From an uncultured Bacilli bacterium (GTDB taxonomy: Bacteria; Bacillota_I; Bacilli_A; RF39; UBA660): 5,858 nucleotides of DNA. The notes under the pieces are model-generated. The model did no database searches, was not told the origin of the DNA, and worked only from the letters and a program-made list of their open reading frames with translations. Shown here in pieces: positions 5,734 to 5,858 of the stretch. Within the stretch, counting starts at the first letter, position 1. Every line of letters begins with the position of its first letter. Where the stretch lies: contig CANPXI010000065.1 in the NCBI GenBank assembly GCA_947585885.1, forward strand, positions 1 to 5,858. Direction: 5' to 3'. A program made the position numbers and the translations under genes.

Positions 5734-5858
5734 TTTAGTAAGAGCAGATTTTTATAAAGAGACTAGAAAGAAAAGTTTTAAGATAATTATTTTGTTGATA
5801 ATATTTGTGAGTATTTTAGCTTTATGTATTTTAAATAAAAATATAAGTGGAGAATATA
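5726..5858 (+). CDS. ABC-2 type transporter permease (partial, N-terminus only)
   Basis: The ATG at 5726 lies inside the last codons of the ABC ATPase gene (8-bp overlap) and is preceded by GGTGA at 6-nt spacing. The 44 visible residues begin MFNLVRADFYKETRKKSFKI, a cytosolic amphipathic and basic stretch typical of the start of ABC-2 permeases. A hydrophobic segment follows (about 20-35, IIILLIIFVSILALCI), which is the first membrane helix. The rest lies beyond the right edge. The call rests on position plus N-terminal style; the substrate cannot be judged. Confidence 0.75.
   Translation, partial: MFNLVRADFYKETRKKSFKIIILLIIFVSILALCILNKNISGEY

Noticed and set aside
860..5858. Alternative genetic code (TGA as Trp), suggested by very low GC
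   Set aside because: No in-frame TGA occurs in the coding regions, and Trp residues, including those ending both peptidases, are encoded by TGG.

Overview
The window is about 70% or more A+T, uses the standard genetic code (Trp is TGG, every visible stop is TAA) and has Gram-positive style Shine-Dalgarno sites. The proteins are rich in Lys, Asn and Ile. This points to a low-GC member of the Bacillota, plausibly one of the uncultured gut Bacilli or Clostridia lineages. That assignment is inferred from composition and protein style, not from a marker gene.

Layout. Everything from 1 to 3605 reads on the minus strand and everything from about 3711 to the end reads on the plus strand, so 3606-3722 is a divergent control region. 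In transcription order, the minus strand carries: a strong promoter (3633-3661); two tandem paralogous genes for membrane-anchored or secreted cysteine peptidases (3605-2241, then 2197-860, 43 bp apart); a tRNA-Asn(GTT) with its own near-consensus promoter (782-810), encoded CCA and an intrinsic terminator (652-674); and a dinD-type gene with its own plausible promoter, whose C-terminal end lies beyond the left edge. The plus strand carries a stand-alone AAA+ ATPase resembling only the first ATPase domain of ClpB/ClpC, a 190 bp T-rich and C-poor spacer with three related dyad motifs, and an ABC-2 type exporter operon (ATPase complete, permease cut by the right edge).

How the parts may work together. 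The two peptidases share one architecture: N-terminal membrane segment, a small domain with a conserved cysteine pair, a Big2-like Ig-fold domain, and a C-terminal NlpC/P60-CHAP superfamily domain with Cys and His in place. They probably act outside the membrane on cell-wall peptides and are probably co-transcribed. The AAA+ protein keeps its nucleotide-handling motifs but lacks the usual aromatic pore loop, so it may not be a threading unfoldase. The ABC genes form a translationally coupled pair of the BcrA-like export/immunity type. No sequence evidence ties these modules into one pathway. The most unusual items are the pore-loop-less Clp-D1-like ATPase and the peptidase pair with diverged N-terminal modules over a conserved catalytic half.
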